This document shows positions 9,214 through 24,506 of a DNA stretch of 64,000 bases, one piece after another. Numbering within the stretch: the stretch's first letter is position 1; the number at the start of each line of letters is the position of its first letter. The position numbers and the translations under genes are program-made. The notes beneath the pieces are model-generated. The model did not search any database, had not been told where the DNA came from, and saw only the letters and a program-made list of their open reading frames with translations. The stretch covers positions 1 to 64,000 of the forward strand of contig CANQPD010000013.1 of NCBI GenBank assembly GCA_947625655.1. Direction: 5' to 3'. Origin of the DNA: an uncultured Dysosmobacter sp. (GTDB taxonomy: Bacteria > Bacillota > Clostridia > Oscillospirales > Oscillospiraceae).

Positions 9214-9878
9214 ACATTACGGACGAGATGCTGCGGCAGGCGGCGCCCCTGGCCCGGGACGCCATGCTGGCCTCCCTGCCGGAGCCGGAGGACTGCCCGG
9301 CGGACTGCTCCCCCCGGCTGCGGCGGCGGCTGGACCGCATGCTGCGCCGCCAGCGGCACCCGGCGCTCTACAGGACCGTGGGGCAGGCCGCGGCCTGCTT
9401 CCTGGCGGTGCTGGTGCTGGGGGGCGGCTGGCTGGCGGCGGACCAGGAGGCCCGGGCCAGCTTCTTCCAGTGGACGCGGCAGGTCTATGAGACCCAGATC
9501 GTCTACCGCTTCGCCGGCGAGGGCGCGAAGCACGGCGTGTACCGCGTGGGCTGGGTGCCGGAGGGGTATACGGTGTGGAAAATTTTAGATTCCTCTATCG
9601 GATATGTCAACGAAAACGATCAGTTGCTCTGGTTTTCTTACGGTTCTATGCAGGAAGGCTCCTCGCTCTATATTGTGGAAGCTGATCACGCCACCATGTA
9701 TCCCGTTGAGATCAACGGCATTCCCGGGGAATTTTATGTATATGATAACGACACCGCCAACGTCCTTGTGTGGCTGGACGAAACCAGCGGCATGTGCTTC
9801 TCAATCGGCGGCTTTCTGGATGAACCTGACATTTTGCACATGGCGGAGAGTATTTATTTGGAAGAATCTACAAAATAA
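9210..9878 (+). CDS. Anti-sigma-like membrane protein, DUF4367-type C-terminus
   Basis: ATGA overlap with sigma gene; single TM (AACFLAVLVLGGGWLA); extracellular GWVPEGYTV-type domain. Confidence 0.75.
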   Translation: MNITDEMLRQAAPLARDAMLASLPEPEDCPADCSPRLRRRLDRMLRRQRHPALYRTVGQAAACFLAVLVLGGGWLAADQEARASFFQWTRQVYETQIVYRFAGEGAKHGVYRVGWVPEGYTVWKILDSSIGYVNENDQLLWFSYGSMQEGSSLYIVEADHATMYPVEINGIPGEFYVYDNDTANVLVWLDETSGMCFSIGGFLDEPDILHMAESIYLEESTK

Positions 9879-9959
9879 AAAAATTTCAAAAACGCGCGCA
9901 TCAAATTCGCCTCCTTTCGTCGTTACTATAGACAGAACGCCGCAAAGGAGGTGATTTTC

Positions 9960-10322
9960 ATGAAAAGGCGTATCTGTATCCTGGCAGCGGTTTTCCTTCT
10001 GGTTCTCTCGGCAACCGCCGGAGCCGTGGAAACAAGAGAACTGACTCCCCGTCCCTCGCTGTCTTTCAGCGGCACCACGGCAACCTGCAAAGTTGATATC
10101 TTTGCAGAAGCCCCTTCTGCCAAAATCAGCGCCACGGTCAAGCTGTGGGACGGCGGCACCTGTCTCAAGACCTGGACGGATTCCGACACCGGTGTTTTGT
10201 CCTTCTCCGAGACCCACAGCAGGAACATCACGGCGGGCAAGTCCTACCAAATGACCGTGGACTACACCATCGCGGGCAAGTCCTATCCCCAGCTTTCCAC
10301 ATCCGCAGTTTGCCGAGGATAA
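9960..10322 (+). CDS. Small secreted protein, unknown function
   Basis: RBS AAAGGAGG, signal peptide MKRRICILAAVFLLVLSATAGA. Confidence 0.7.
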   Translation: MKRRICILAAVFLLVLSATAGAVETRELTPRPSLSFSGTTATCKVDIFAEAPSAKISATVKLWDGGTCLKTWTDSDTGVLSFSETHSRNITAGKSYQMTVDYTIAGKSYPQLSTSAVCRG

Positions 10323-10405
10323 TACAGTATCAAAAGAATCGTTGTTCATCTCAGTTGCAAGGATATGAAGCTACTCATCATGCACATTTTTAAGGAGAAT
10401 TTTAT

Positions 10406-11356
10406 ATGATAAAAAAATTCAGCGCATTCTTATTAGCGCTTGTCATGCTTGCATCTATATCGGCTTCGGGATGTGCAAGTGAAGGCCCCGTTTCTCAAGG
10501 AAGTCCGCAGGACTTGGACCCGGAAACTTATACTGCTATCCGTGAGGCAGAATTAGTCGAATGGCGGTTGCACGCCAGTGAAGAAACTCTGCGAGAGAAC
10601 GGATTTTCTGAAAGCTCCATCCAAAAAATCCGTTCCGGAGAATATGAGCAGTCTTTGAGAGATGAAGTGATGTACCGCGCCAGCTTGGACGAAGAAACGC
10701 TGGCTTCTTCCCCCTATCATTATACGCCCGAACAAATCGAAGCTCTCAAGAGTTTTTCCGGCGACGAGCCCATAGTCCAGATGCTTGCCGTCACAGGCGC
10801 AAAAGTATTGATTGACAAAAACCTGATCCTGTATTACTACTACACTTCCCTGGACATGACTCATTTTGTCGTGGAATTTGACTGGGAGTGGACTTCCGCT
10901 CCCGTTGATTTTGGGGCCGAGGAACTGATCGGTATTTCCTGGAATAACGATTATATGCTCGGATATCCCATAAGGCGTTCGTGGAATTATCACTACGTTA
11001 CTTATCAATCTGTAAATAATCCAAAAGATAATTACAACGTCTCCGTTCCCTTGGAGGAAACACAGATGTGCCTTTCAGAATATCCTTTCAAATTTCAAGA
11101 AGATGTCTACCAAGCTATGTCCGGAACTGTCACAGTTTCGTTGTGCGCGGCGGGACGTCTGACCAATTCCAAAATCGTCCTCAAATACGGCCACACTTCC
11201 ATTGAAGGGGAGACCCCTTCCATTTCTCTACCGCTTGGTATTGGTTTTGGATTTGAAAATGTAACAGACGTATATACTTCAAATGTATATACCGCAAGGA
11301 CTCCTACAACAAAAGACGGTCCCGTGCAAATGTCAATTGATGATTTGGAAAGCTGA
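10406..11356 (+). CDS. Putative lipoprotein/secreted protein, unknown function
   Basis: RBS AAGGAG; MIKKFSAFLLALVMLASISASGC lipobox-like. Confidence 0.7.
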   Translation: MIKKFSAFLLALVMLASISASGCASEGPVSQGSPQDLDPETYTAIREAELVEWRLHASEETLRENGFSESSIQKIRSGEYEQSLRDEVMYRASLDEETLASSPYHYTPEQIEALKSFSGDEPIVQMLAVTGAKVLIDKNLILYYYYTSLDMTHFVVEFDWEWTSAPVDFGAEELIGISWNNDYMLGYPIRRSWNYHYVTYQSVNNPKDNYNVSVPLEETQMCLSEYPFKFQEDVYQAMSGTVTVSLCAAGRLTNSKIVLKYGHTSIEGETPSISLPLGIGFGFENVTDVYTSNVYTARTPTTKDGPVQMSIDDLES

Positions 11357-11439
11357 CACATCCTGCATAGGTCATCGCAAAAATATTTTTCCATGTCATC
11401 TATTGTATATAGCCAGTCCCGGTACCTCAGAAAGGAGCG

Positions 11440-11581
11440 CCTGTGAAAAAGGCAGGCCTCCTTCTCCGAGACCCACAGCAGGAACATCACGGCGGGCAAG
11501 TCCTACCAAATGACCGTAAGCTATACCATCGCGGGCAAGTCCTATCCCCAGCTTTCCACATCCGCCCTCTGCCGGGGATAA
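11440..11581 (+). pseudogene. Truncated duplicate of the 9960..10322 secreted-protein gene
   Basis: 11459-11581 nearly identical to 10200-10322; 5' two thirds missing. Confidence 0.75.
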
Positions 11582-11625
11582 AAATCTCCTTTTCTCTTTC
11601 CAAAAAATATTTAGAAAGGAAATGC

Positions 11626-12047
11626 ATGATGAAAAAGAAAATTTGCGCTCTATTTCTGGCCCTCGCAATGTGTTTATAGATGCTCCTGCATTGCTCGGGA
11701 CTGCCATCAGCGCTACTGAATTTACCACTGTCGCAGCAATTATTTCGGCCTTTTCTGCAATCAATTATCCAAGTAGTCCCTATACTACGTCTACCGCTAT
11801 CACCGATGCAAATACACGGGCAATTGGCGCTACCTGGAAATCTAGTCTTCGTCTGCAAAATAGTGACCATGAACTATGGGCTGAAAGCAGTCTTTCAACT
11901 CAAAAATCTAGCCTAGCCACAAATGTTTCAACATATGCTGCAACTGAGTGGGCATATGATGTCTTTTACGGCGCGGGTTCTATAGTTCCCCAATTTTCAA
12001 ACGTCACTCTTAGTGCATCGGGAAGTTACTTGTCAAATATGAAATGA
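11626..12047 (+). pseudogene. Secreted protein with signal peptide and mature part in different frames
   Basis: MMKKKICALFLALAMCL stops at TAG 11677-11679; body DAPALLGTAISATEF...SNMK continues in another frame. Confidence 0.5.
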
Positions 12048-12736
12048 ACCGACCATATTTTCGTATCTTTTTAGTTATATTGCTGCCGTTAGTTATTTTT
12101 TTCAGCATTTGTATTCCCGTCAAAACAGAGTTCACATCTATTTCAGTCTCAGAATTATATGAGAGCACAAATTCCCGTCTTGCTGCGGCAGGTGCCGCTT
12201 TAACTAGCTACACTAACCGCAAGACAGATTTCCCCGTACAATATCAAACCGCATACATAGCAGAAAATACATATCTGTTTGGCAAAGCGGAAACTATGTA
12301 TATCATCCCCTATCTGACAGCAGAGGTCGATGATGTCCGCACTGCGGGGAAATCTGATTGGATTTTTCACCTGTATCTGTCGGCATTCGTACAAAATCAA
12401 AGCGGTGCTATCCGAGAAAGCAAATCCTATCGGATAAAGGATTCTTTCTTTGATGTCGAATCTGATTCAAACACGTCTATTATGAATCGTCAACTGGCAT
12501 CAACCTATGATAATCGCTTTTCGGTGTCGCTAGACGGTGCAGCTTGGAAACCTACAGAACCATATACAATAGTCCTCCATGCTTCTACACAAGATTCAAC
12601 AACAGCACAAAACGCCCCCTGCACAGCTATTTATCAGTGGAGTGGAAGTATCTCCGCATGGCCCATCGCCCTTTTCAACGATCCGATTGTTTTCAGCGTA
12701 AACGCATGCTCTTCGTATCAAAATAATATGTTGTAG
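12044..12736 (+). CDS. Predicted secreted/membrane-anchored protein, unknown function
   Basis: N-terminal hydrophobic segment IFLVILLPLVIFFSICIPV; overlaps the upstream ORF stop. Confidence 0.6.
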   Translation: MNRPYFRIFLVILLPLVIFFSICIPVKTEFTSISVSELYESTNSRLAAAGAALTSYTNRKTDFPVQYQTAYIAENTYLFGKAETMYIIPYLTAEVDDVRTAGKSDWIFHLYLSAFVQNQSGAIRESKSYRIKDSFFDVESDSNTSIMNRQLASTYDNRFSVSLDGAAWKPTEPYTIVLHASTQDSTTAQNAPCTAIYQWSGSISAWPIALFNDPIVFSVNACSSYQNNML

Positions 12737-12781
12737 AATCACACAAATCTGATATGCTAAAAAGCGTTTTAAAAAAGTTCT

Positions 12782-12816
12782 ACAGAAAAGGCCGCCTGTT
12801 AGGCGGCCTTTTCTGT
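12782..12816. terminator. Bidirectional intrinsic terminator
   Basis: acagaaaaggccgcc-tgtta-ggcggccttttctgt, perfect inverted repeat. Confidence 0.85.
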
Positions 12817-12840
12817 AGAATCCAAATTAAATCATGCAAT

Positions 12841-13932
12841 TCAGGAATCAATCCCCCGGCTGGTCAAATACTTCTTGACCATGAGGGCCACCTTGAAGGT
12901 GATGGCGTCGTCGAATTCCCGCAGGTCCAAGCCCGTCAGCTTCTTGATCTTCTCCAGCCGGTACACCAGGGTGTTGCGGTGGACGAAGAGCTTCCGGGCG
13001 GTCTCGGACACGTTCAGGTTGTTCTCGAAGAATTTATGGATGGTGAAGAGGGTCTCCTTATCCAGGGCGTCGATGGGATTCTTCTTGAAGACCTCCTGGA
13101 GGAACATCTCGCACAGGGTGGTGGGCAGCTGATAGATCAGGCGGCCGATGCCCAGGTTCTCGTAGTTGATGACGTATTTTTCGGTGTCGAAGACCTTGCC
13201 CACCTCAATGGCGATCTGGGCCTCCTTATAGCTCTTGGCCAGGTCCCGCAGATGGGTGGCGATGGTGCCGATGCCCACCACCACGGTGCTCTCGCTGCCG
13301 GAGCGGAGCGCCTCCTCAATGGAGCCGGCGATCTTGTTCAGTTCCCGGATGCCGGAGCCCTCGGGCATCTGGCGGATGAGGACCACATCCCCCTCCCCCA
13401 CGCTGAGGACGAAATCGTTCTGCCGGTCGGGGAACATGGACTGGACCACGTCGGTGGGGACGGACTCGCCCCGCTTCAGGGAGCGGACCACAAAGACGCC
13501 CCGGGGGACATCGGCGGTGACCCGCAGTTCCTTGGCGCGCATATAGATGTCGCCCAGCATGATATTGTCGGAGATGATATCCTTGATGAAAGAGCCGCGG
13601 TCGTGCTTCTCCTCATAATAGGATTTGGCGGCGTTCAGGGCCACGGTGGCCATGGCGCAGGCGGTCTTGCTGACCTCGTTGTCGCCGAAGGTGAACGCCG
13701 CGTAGTCAAACTGGTTGCCCCAGCCGTTCAGCGCCTTGAACGTCTTGCCGTCGGAGGAGATCATGCCGCCGGAGGCGCCGTTCACCACCGGCACGTACTC
13801 CGCCCACCGCTGGCCGATCATGGACAGCTCGCTGCAGGCGATCACGATGCCCTCCCCATCGATGACGCCAATGGTGCGGTCAGTATTCTCCTTCAGCTGC
13901 AGCACCACGTTTTGAAAAATTCTCCCAGACAT
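12841..13932 (-). CDS. CdaR/PucR-family sugar-diacid-type transcriptional regulator
   Basis: C-terminal PucR HTH: FFENNLNVSETARKLFVHRNTLVYRLEKIKKLTGLDLREFDDAITFKVALMV. Confidence 0.9.
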   Translation of the reverse strand: MSGRIFQNVVLQLKENTDRTIGVIDGEGIVIACSELSMIGQRWAEYVPVVNGASGGMISSDGKTFKALNGWGNQFDYAAFTFGDNEVSKTACAMATVALNAAKSYYEEKHDRGSFIKDIISDNIMLGDIYMRAKELRVTADVPRGVFVVRSLKRGESVPTDVVQSMFPDRQNDFVLSVGEGDVVLIRQMPEGSGIRELNKIAGSIEEALRSGSESTVVVGIGTIATHLRDLAKSYKEAQIAIEVGKVFDTEKYVINYENLGIGRLIYQLPTTLCEMFLQEVFKKNPIDALDKETLFTIHKFFENNLNVSETARKLFVHRNTLVYRLEKIKKLTGLDLREFDDAITFKVALMVKKYLTSRGIDS

Positions 13933-14089
13933 GGTCTTCCTCCTCACCGAAATCACACGAAATTCTTTGTGCAATTTGTCAACAACTATATTATATCGGC
14001 ACTTTCGGCAAAATGCAAGATGTTTTTTCTTTTTTCAACAAAAAAGTCCTTGGCTTTTTGGTGAACTTTTGTTCTTTTACTTGGAAACG

Positions 14090-14809
14090 TCAAAAATTCC
14101 GAAGCGCTTCGACCTCTGCATCCGTTAAAAACCGAAATTCCCCCCGTGAAAGTGACGTATCCAACGGCAAATTGCCCATCCGCACCCGCTCCAGATACAC
14201 CACCGGCTTTCCCAGGCAGGCCAGCATCCGCTTCACCTGGTGGAATTTTCCCTCCCGCAGGGTAACGCGGGCCTCGCTCTCCTCCCCTGCCGCCAGGATC
14301 TCCAGGCCCGCCGGACGGCAGACCAGGCCGTCCCCCAGGGTCATGCCGGCGGCAAAGGCGCGGCAGTCCTCCTCCGTCAGGCGGCCGGCCACGCGGGCGT
14401 AATAGACTTTCTCCACGTGGTATTTGGGGGACAGCAGCTCGTGGGCAAGGCCGCCCTCGTTGGTCAGCAGCAGGAGGCCCTCCGTGTCCTTGTCCAGCCG
14501 CCCCACGGGGAACAGGCCCTGTTTTTGCAGCTCCGGCGGCAGCAGGTCCAGCACGGTGGCACCTTTGCCGTCCTCCGTGGCGGAGAGATACCCCGCGGGC
14601 TTATTCAGCATGATCCAGGTGAAGCGGCGGTAGGCCAGCACCTCCCCGTTTACCGTGATCTCCGCCGTCTCCGGGTCCGCCTTTTCCTCGGCGGAGCGGG
14701 CGGGGATGCCGTCCACCAGCACCCGGCCCTGACGCGTCAGGTTCTTCACCTCCCGCCGGGACCACCGGCCCGTGGAGGCGATGATCTTGTCCAGCCGCTG
14801 CTTTTCCAT
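14090..14809 (-). CDS. Pseudouridine synthase (RsuA/RluB family)
   Basis: RLDKIIASTG...GRLDKDTEGLLLLTNEGGLAHELLSPKYHVEKVYYARV. Confidence 0.95.
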   Translation of the reverse strand: MEKQRLDKIIASTGRWSRREVKNLTRQGRVLVDGIPARSAEEKADPETAEITVNGEVLAYRRFTWIMLNKPAGYLSATEDGKGATVLDLLPPELQKQGLFPVGRLDKDTEGLLLLTNEGGLAHELLSPKYHVEKVYYARVAGRLTEEDCRAFAAGMTLGDGLVCRPAGLEILAAGEESEARVTLREGKFHQVKRMLACLGKPVVYLERVRMGNLPLDTSLSRGEFRFLTDAEVEALRNF

Positions 14810-14880
14810 ACTGCCACCCTCCTTTTGTTCTCTATTTTATCATATTCCGCGGCAAAAATGAATAGGAACAAGCAGGAGGG

Positions 14881-15357
14881 ATGGATATGTTGATTTGGAT
14901 TGCCCGGTTTTCACGGAAAAAGGCCGCTTTCGCCGTCATCGCCATGGGCGTCGTCATGGCGGCGCTGATCATCCTGATGGGGCGGCTGCCGCCGGACGAG
15001 GACGCCGCCCCGCCGCGATTGGCCGACAACGGCCAGCGGGTGGCCTATCTCCAGTCTCTCGGCTGGGAGGTGGAGCCGGAGCCGCTGGAGACACTGCAGT
15101 TTTTGCTGCCGGAGGCTCTGGCGGAGCCGTATCTCAGCTACAACGACCTGCAGAAGCGCCAGGGGTTTGACCTCACGAATTGCTGCGGCAAGCAGGTGGC
15201 CCGGTTCACCTATGCCGTCACCAACTATCCGGGGCGGCCGGAGGGCGTGCAGCTGAATCTGTATGTCTGTGAGGAGGCGCCGGTGGCGGGGGATATTTTC
15301 TGCGCCGGGGCCGACGGGTTCCAGGAGACGCTGGCATATCCGGAAGCGGAGTCGTGA
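14881..15357 (+). CDS. DUF4830-like membrane-anchored protein
   Basis: TM segment plus NGQRVAYLQSLGWEVEPEPLE...FDLTNCCGKQVARFTYAVTNYP. Confidence 0.65.
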   Translation: MDMLIWIARFSRKKAAFAVIAMGVVMAALIILMGRLPPDEDAAPPRLADNGQRVAYLQSLGWEVEPEPLETLQFLLPEALAEPYLSYNDLQKRQGFDLTNCCGKQVARFTYAVTNYPGRPEGVQLNLYVCEEAPVAGDIFCAGADGFQETLAYPEAES

Positions 15358-15473
15358 GGGACACCGTCAGCGCCGCGGTCAGCTGCCGTCCGTCCCCGCA
15401 AGGTGACGGAACCGCGCGCCGGGATCGCCGCGCCCTAACGGGTGTAAGAACAGCACGGACACCTGACAGCAAA

Positions 15474-15505
15474 AAAGAAGACCGGTCGAATGACCGGTCT
15501 TCTTT
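15474..15505. terminator. Intrinsic terminator of the tuf operon
   Basis: aaagaagaccggtc-gaat-gaccggtcttcttt. Confidence 0.8.
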
Positions 15506-15518
15506 CGCAATCAATTGA

Positions 15519-16721
<1,203 letters not shown>

Positions 16722-16834
16722 TTGAAAATCCTCCTATCAATTTGCAAAATCAACTTGCAGCAATGCGCACGTACTCAGCATTGCTTATTTTACAGTATAT
16801 CGCAGGGAAAATCAATCCCTTTTTCCAAACACGC

Positions 16835-18937
16835 TCACTCGTGCTTGGTGCGGGTCTCCACGATCTTGTCCCGCAGGCTCTTGGGCAGCTCACAGTAGCT
16901 GTGGGGCTCCATGGTGTACTGGCCGCGGCCCTGGGTGGAAGAGCGCAGGTCGGTGGCGTAGCCAAACATGTTGGCCAGAGGCACCAGAGCGTCCACCTGC
17001 TGTGCACCGGGACGGGCCTCCTGGCCCAGGATCTGGCCGCGGCGGGCGGTCAGGTCGCCGATCACGGTGCCCAGATAGTCGTCGGGGGCGATGACGCTGA
17101 CCTTCATGATGGGCTCCAGCAGGACGGGATCGGCCTTGCGCATGGCCTCCTTGAAGGCCATGGAGCCGGCGATCTTGAACGCCATTTCAGAGGAGTCCAC
17201 CTCGTGATAGGAGCCGTCGTACAGGGTGACCTTGACATCCACAACGGGGAAGCCGGCCACAACGCCGGACTGCAGGGCGCCGCGGATACCGGCGTCGACA
17301 GCGGGGATGAACTCCTTGGGAATGGAGCCGCCCACCACGGCGTTGACAAACTCGTAGCCCTTGCCGGACTCGTTGGGCTCGACCTTGATCTTGACATGGC
17401 CGTACTGGCCGGAACCGCCGCTCTGGCGCTTGTACTTGGTCTCCTGATCCACGGCCTTTTTGATGGTCTCCTTATAGGCGACCTGGGGAGCGCCGACATT
17501 GGCCTCCACCTTGAATTCGCGCAGCAGGCGGTCCACGATGATCTCCAGATGCAGCTCGCCCATGCCGGCGATAATGGTCTGGCCGGTCTCCTCATCGGTG
17601 TAGGTCTTGAAGGTGGGGTCCTCCTCGGCCAGCTTGATCAGGCCCATGGTCATCTTCTCCTGGCCGGCCTTGGTCTTGGGCTCGATGGCCACGCGGATGA
17701 CGGGCTCGGGGAATTCCATGGACTCCAGGATGATGGGGTGCTTCTCATCGCACAGGGTGTCGCCGGTGGTGGTATTCTTCAGGCCCACGGCGGCCTCGAT
17801 ATCGCCGGAGTAGACCTCCTCGATATCCTCCCGGTGGTTGGCGTGCATCTGCAGGATGCGGCCCATGCGCTCTTTCTGGTTCTTCACGCTGTTCAGCACG
17901 GTGGAACCGGTGGTCAAATGGCCGGAGTACACCCGGAAGAAGCTCAGGCGGCCCACATAGGGGTCGGTCATGATCTTGAAGGCCAGGGCGGCAAAGGGAG
18001 CGTTATCGTCGGAGGGACGCTCCTCCTCCTCCTCGGTCTTGGGGTTGACGCCCTTGATGGCGGGGACATCCAGGGGAGAGGGCATATAGTCGACGATGGC
18101 ATCCAGCATCTTCTGCACGCCCTTGTTCTTATAGGACGTGCCGCAGACGACGGGCACCATGTCGTTGTCGATGGTGGCCTTGCGGATGGCGGCGCGGATC
18201 TTCTCCTGGGGGACTTCCTCGCCGGCCAGGTACAGCTCCATGATCTCGTCGTCGAACATGGAGACGGCGTCCATCAGCTTCTCATGGTACTCGTTGGCCA
18301 GATCCATCATGTCCTCGGGGATAGGCTCCACACGCATGTCCTTGCCCAGGTCATCGTAGTAGATGTCGGCGTCCATCTCGATCAGGTCGATGATGCCCTT
18401 GAAGGTATCCTCGGCGCCGATGGGCAGCTGGATGGGCACGGCGTTGCACTTCAGGCGCTCGTCGATCATGCGCAGCACGTTGTAGAAGTCCGCGCCCATA
18501 ATATCCATCTTGTTGACGTAGATCATGCGGGGGACATGGTAGTTATCGGCCTGACGCCACACGGTCTCGGACTGAGGCTCCACACCGCCCTTGGCGCACA
18601 GCACGGTCACAGAGCCGTCCAGCACGCGCAGGGAACGCTGGACCTCAACGGTGAAGTCCACGTGGCCCGGGGTGTCGATGATGTTGATGCGGGTAGGCTT
18701 GAACTGGTTCTTGGAACCGGACCAATAGCAGGTGGTGGCAGCGGAGGTGATCGTGATACCACGCTCCTGCTCCTGGGCCATCCAGTCCATGGTGGCGGTG
18801 CCATCATGGGTCTCACCGATCTTATAGTTCACGCCGGTGTAGAACAGGATACGCTCGGTGGTCGTGGTCTTGCCTGCATCGATGTGAGCCATAATGCCGA
18901 TATTTCTGGTATTTTCAAGAGCTGTTTTTCTCGGCAT
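16835..18937 (-). CDS. fusA: Elongation factor G
   Basis: [35 protein letters not shown]. Confidence 0.99.
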   Translation of the reverse strand: MPRKTALENTRNIGIMAHIDAGKTTTTERILFYTGVNYKIGETHDGTATMDWMAQEQERGITITSAATTCYWSGSKNQFKPTRINIIDTPGHVDFTVEVQRSLRVLDGSVTVLCAKGGVEPQSETVWRQADNYHVPRMIYVNKMDIMGADFYNVLRMIDERLKCNAVPIQLPIGAEDTFKGIIDLIEMDADIYYDDLGKDMRVEPIPEDMMDLANEYHEKLMDAVSMFDDEIMELYLAGEEVPQEKIRAAIRKATIDNDMVPVVCGTSYKNKGVQKMLDAIVDYMPSPLDVPAIKGVNPKTEEEEERPSDDNAPFAALAFKIMTDPYVGRLSFFRVYSGHLTTGSTVLNSVKNQKERMGRILQMHANHREDIEEVYSGDIEAAVGLKNTTTGDTLCDEKHPIILESMEFPEPVIRVAIEPKTKAGQEKMTMGLIKLAEEDPTFKTYTDEETGQTIIAGMGELHLEIIVDRLLREFKVEANVGAPQVAYKETIKKAVDQETKYKRQSGGSGQYGHVKIKVEPNESGKGYEFVNAVVGGSIPKEFIPAVDAGIRGALQSGVVAGFPVVDVKVTLYDGSYHEVDSSEMAFKIAGSMAFKEAMRKADPVLLEPIMKVSVIAPDDYLGTVIGDLTARRGQILGQEARPGAQQVDALVPLANMFGYATDLRSSTQGRGQYTMEPHSYCELPKSLRDKIVETRTKHE

Positions 18938-18952
18938 ACTGTTTCTCCTAAC

Positions 18953-19423
18953 TTACCAGCGGAAGTGTGCGAAGGCCTTGTTGGCCTCGGCAGCCTTGTG
19001 GACTTCCTCGCGCTTCTTCACGGCGGCGCCGGTGTTGTTGGCGGCGTCCATAATCTCGCCGGCCAGACGCTCGGCCATGGTCCGCTCGCTGCGGGCGCGG
19101 GAATACGCGGTCAGCCAGCGCAGCGCCAGGGTCTGGCGGCGGGCAGGGCGGACTTCCATGGGGACCTGATAGTTGGCGCCGCCCACACGGCGGGCCTTGA
19201 CCTCCAGGCTGGGCATAATGTTTTCCATAGCCTGGGTGAACACTTCAACGGGGTCCTTCTCGGTCTTCTCCTTGATCTGGTCGAAGGCCGCGTAGACCAC
19301 CTTCTGCGCCACACCCTTCTTGCCGTCCAGCATGACGCTGTTGACAAGTTTGGTCACCAGAATGGAGCCATATACGGGATCGGGCAGAACTTCTCTCTTG
19401 GGAACATTACCTCTTCTGGGCAC
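18953..19423 (-). CDS. rpsG: 30S ribosomal protein S7 (GTG start)
   Basis: [20 protein letters not shown]...[15 protein letters not shown]. Confidence 0.98.
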   Translation of the reverse strand: MPRRGNVPKREVLPDPVYGSILVTKLVNSVMLDGKKGVAQKVVYAAFDQIKEKTEKDPVEVFTQAMENIMPSLEVKARRVGGANYQVPMEVRPARRQTLALRWLTAYSRARSERTMAERLAGEIMDAANNTGAAVKKREEVHKAAEANKAFAHFRW

Positions 19424-19514
19424 TATGCTTCCCTCCTTCATAATATTCTATGATCTCATAGGTACTCGAAAAGCATATTGCAGCCTTCCGTGTATGCCTG
19501 CCAAAGAGGCAATG

Positions 19515-19612
19515 ATGAATTGACAATGTACAATGGACAATTGACAATGAACCATGATCTGCGCTGGGCAAATCCCCATTGTCAATTGTCAATTTTCAAT
19601 TGTCAATTGATC
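19515..19612. repeat. MITE-like inverted repeat in the rpsL-rpsG intergenic
   Basis: gatgaattgacaatgtacaatggacaattgacaatg ... cattgtcaattgtcaattttcaattgtcaattgatc, arms of ~36 bp. Confidence 0.75.
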
Positions 19613-19654
19613 TATATAAACCTATTCGGCAAAGCTTTCAGTGTTTTGCAGAAC

Positions 19655-20071
19655 TTACTTCTGCTTGGGACGCTTGGCACCGTACTTGGAACGGCTCTGC
19701 ATACGGCCCTGGACACCCTGGGTATCCAGCGTACCGCGGATGATGTGGTAACGAACGCCGGGGAGGTCCTTGACACGGCCGCCGCGGATCATGACCACGG
19801 AGTGCTCCTGCAGGGAGTGGCCCACGCCGGGAATATAGGCGGTGACCTCATAGCCGTTGGTCAGACGCACACGGGCGATCTTACGCAGAGCGGAGTTGGG
19901 CTTCTTGGGGGTCGCGGTTCTCACGGCAGTGCAGACGCCTCTCTTCTGGGGAGAAGGCAGATCGGTGGTCTTGGTCTTCAGGGTGTTCAGACCGAACTGC
20001 AGTGCGGGAGAAGTGGACTTGTAGGTAGCCTGTTGTCTTCCTTTACGGACCAGCTGGTTAAAAGTAGGCAT
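19655..20071 (-). CDS. rpsL: 30S ribosomal protein S12
   Basis: [13 protein letters not shown]...[34 protein letters not shown]. Confidence 0.99.
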   Translation of the reverse strand: MPTFNQLVRKGRQQATYKSTSPALQFGLNTLKTKTTDLPSPQKRGVCTAVRTATPKKPNSALRKIARVRLTNGYEVTAYIPGVGHSLQEHSVVMIRGGRVKDLPGVRYHIIRGTLDTQGVQGRMQSRSKYGAKRPKQK

Positions 20072-20166
20072 TGAATTTCTCCTTTCTTACATATTTTTGG
20101 CAGCCGCTTTCGCGGTCAGCCTTTATTTTTTGCGGAAAGCCGTGGGGCTATTCCGAAAAAACCAAA

Positions 20167-20439
20167 TTATTCAGACAGGACCGCCACCACAGATGCCCCC
20201 ACGGTGATGCGGCAGGCCTGGCCCAGCTGGGCCATGGTGCTGTCCGTCTCCACAGGGATGCCGGCGGCGGCGCAGCTGGCGGCCACGGGCTCTGTAATGG
20301 CGGGGTCGGCGTCGCAGGCGAGATACACCCGCTTGGCCCGTCCCTCCCGGATCGCTTTGCGGGACTGCTTCACGCCGATGACCTTGTCCTGGGAAGCAAG
20401 TTCCGTGATCACGGGAAGTTCCTCCTGTTTGCATGGCAA
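20167..20439 (-). CDS. L7Ae/L30e-family ribosomal protein
   Basis: VIGVKQSRKAIREGRAKRVYLACDADPAITEPVAASCAAAGIPV; placed between rpsL and rpoC. Confidence 0.93.
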   Translation of the reverse strand: MPCKQEELPVITELASQDKVIGVKQSRKAIREGRAKRVYLACDADPAITEPVAASCAAAGIPVETDSTMAQLGQACRITVGASVVAVLSE

Positions 20440-20612
20440 AATTCGCGGAATCTACCCGCGCATTTGGAAATTATAGCATAGGTCTTGCAAGCCGTCAAGT
20501 ATTTCTGAAAAACGGATTTTTATTTTTTGCGGGGCGGAAAATTTCTCATTTCCGGCGGCTTTCCCGCCTTTTTTTGCAAGCCGTATCCACTCCTCCGCCC
20601 CATGGGCGGGAA

Positions 20613-20640
20613 AAGGCGGCCGCGTTCCCGCGGCCGCCTT
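20613..20640. terminator. Intrinsic terminator 3' of rpoC
   Basis: aaggcggccgcg-ttcc-cgcggccgcctt. Confidence 0.8.
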
Positions 20641-20661
20641 TGGCGTTCAGTTGACCAGGTC

Positions 20662-24444
<3,783 letters not shown>

Positions 24445-24506
24445 GTTTCGATATCCTCCTTCAATGATCCAGAAATATTAGCGTGACGAATGGGGCGTGT
24501 TCTGGA

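Noticed and set aside
16742-19453. 903-aa plus-strand ORF
   Set aside because: Antisense shadow spanning fusA and rpsG
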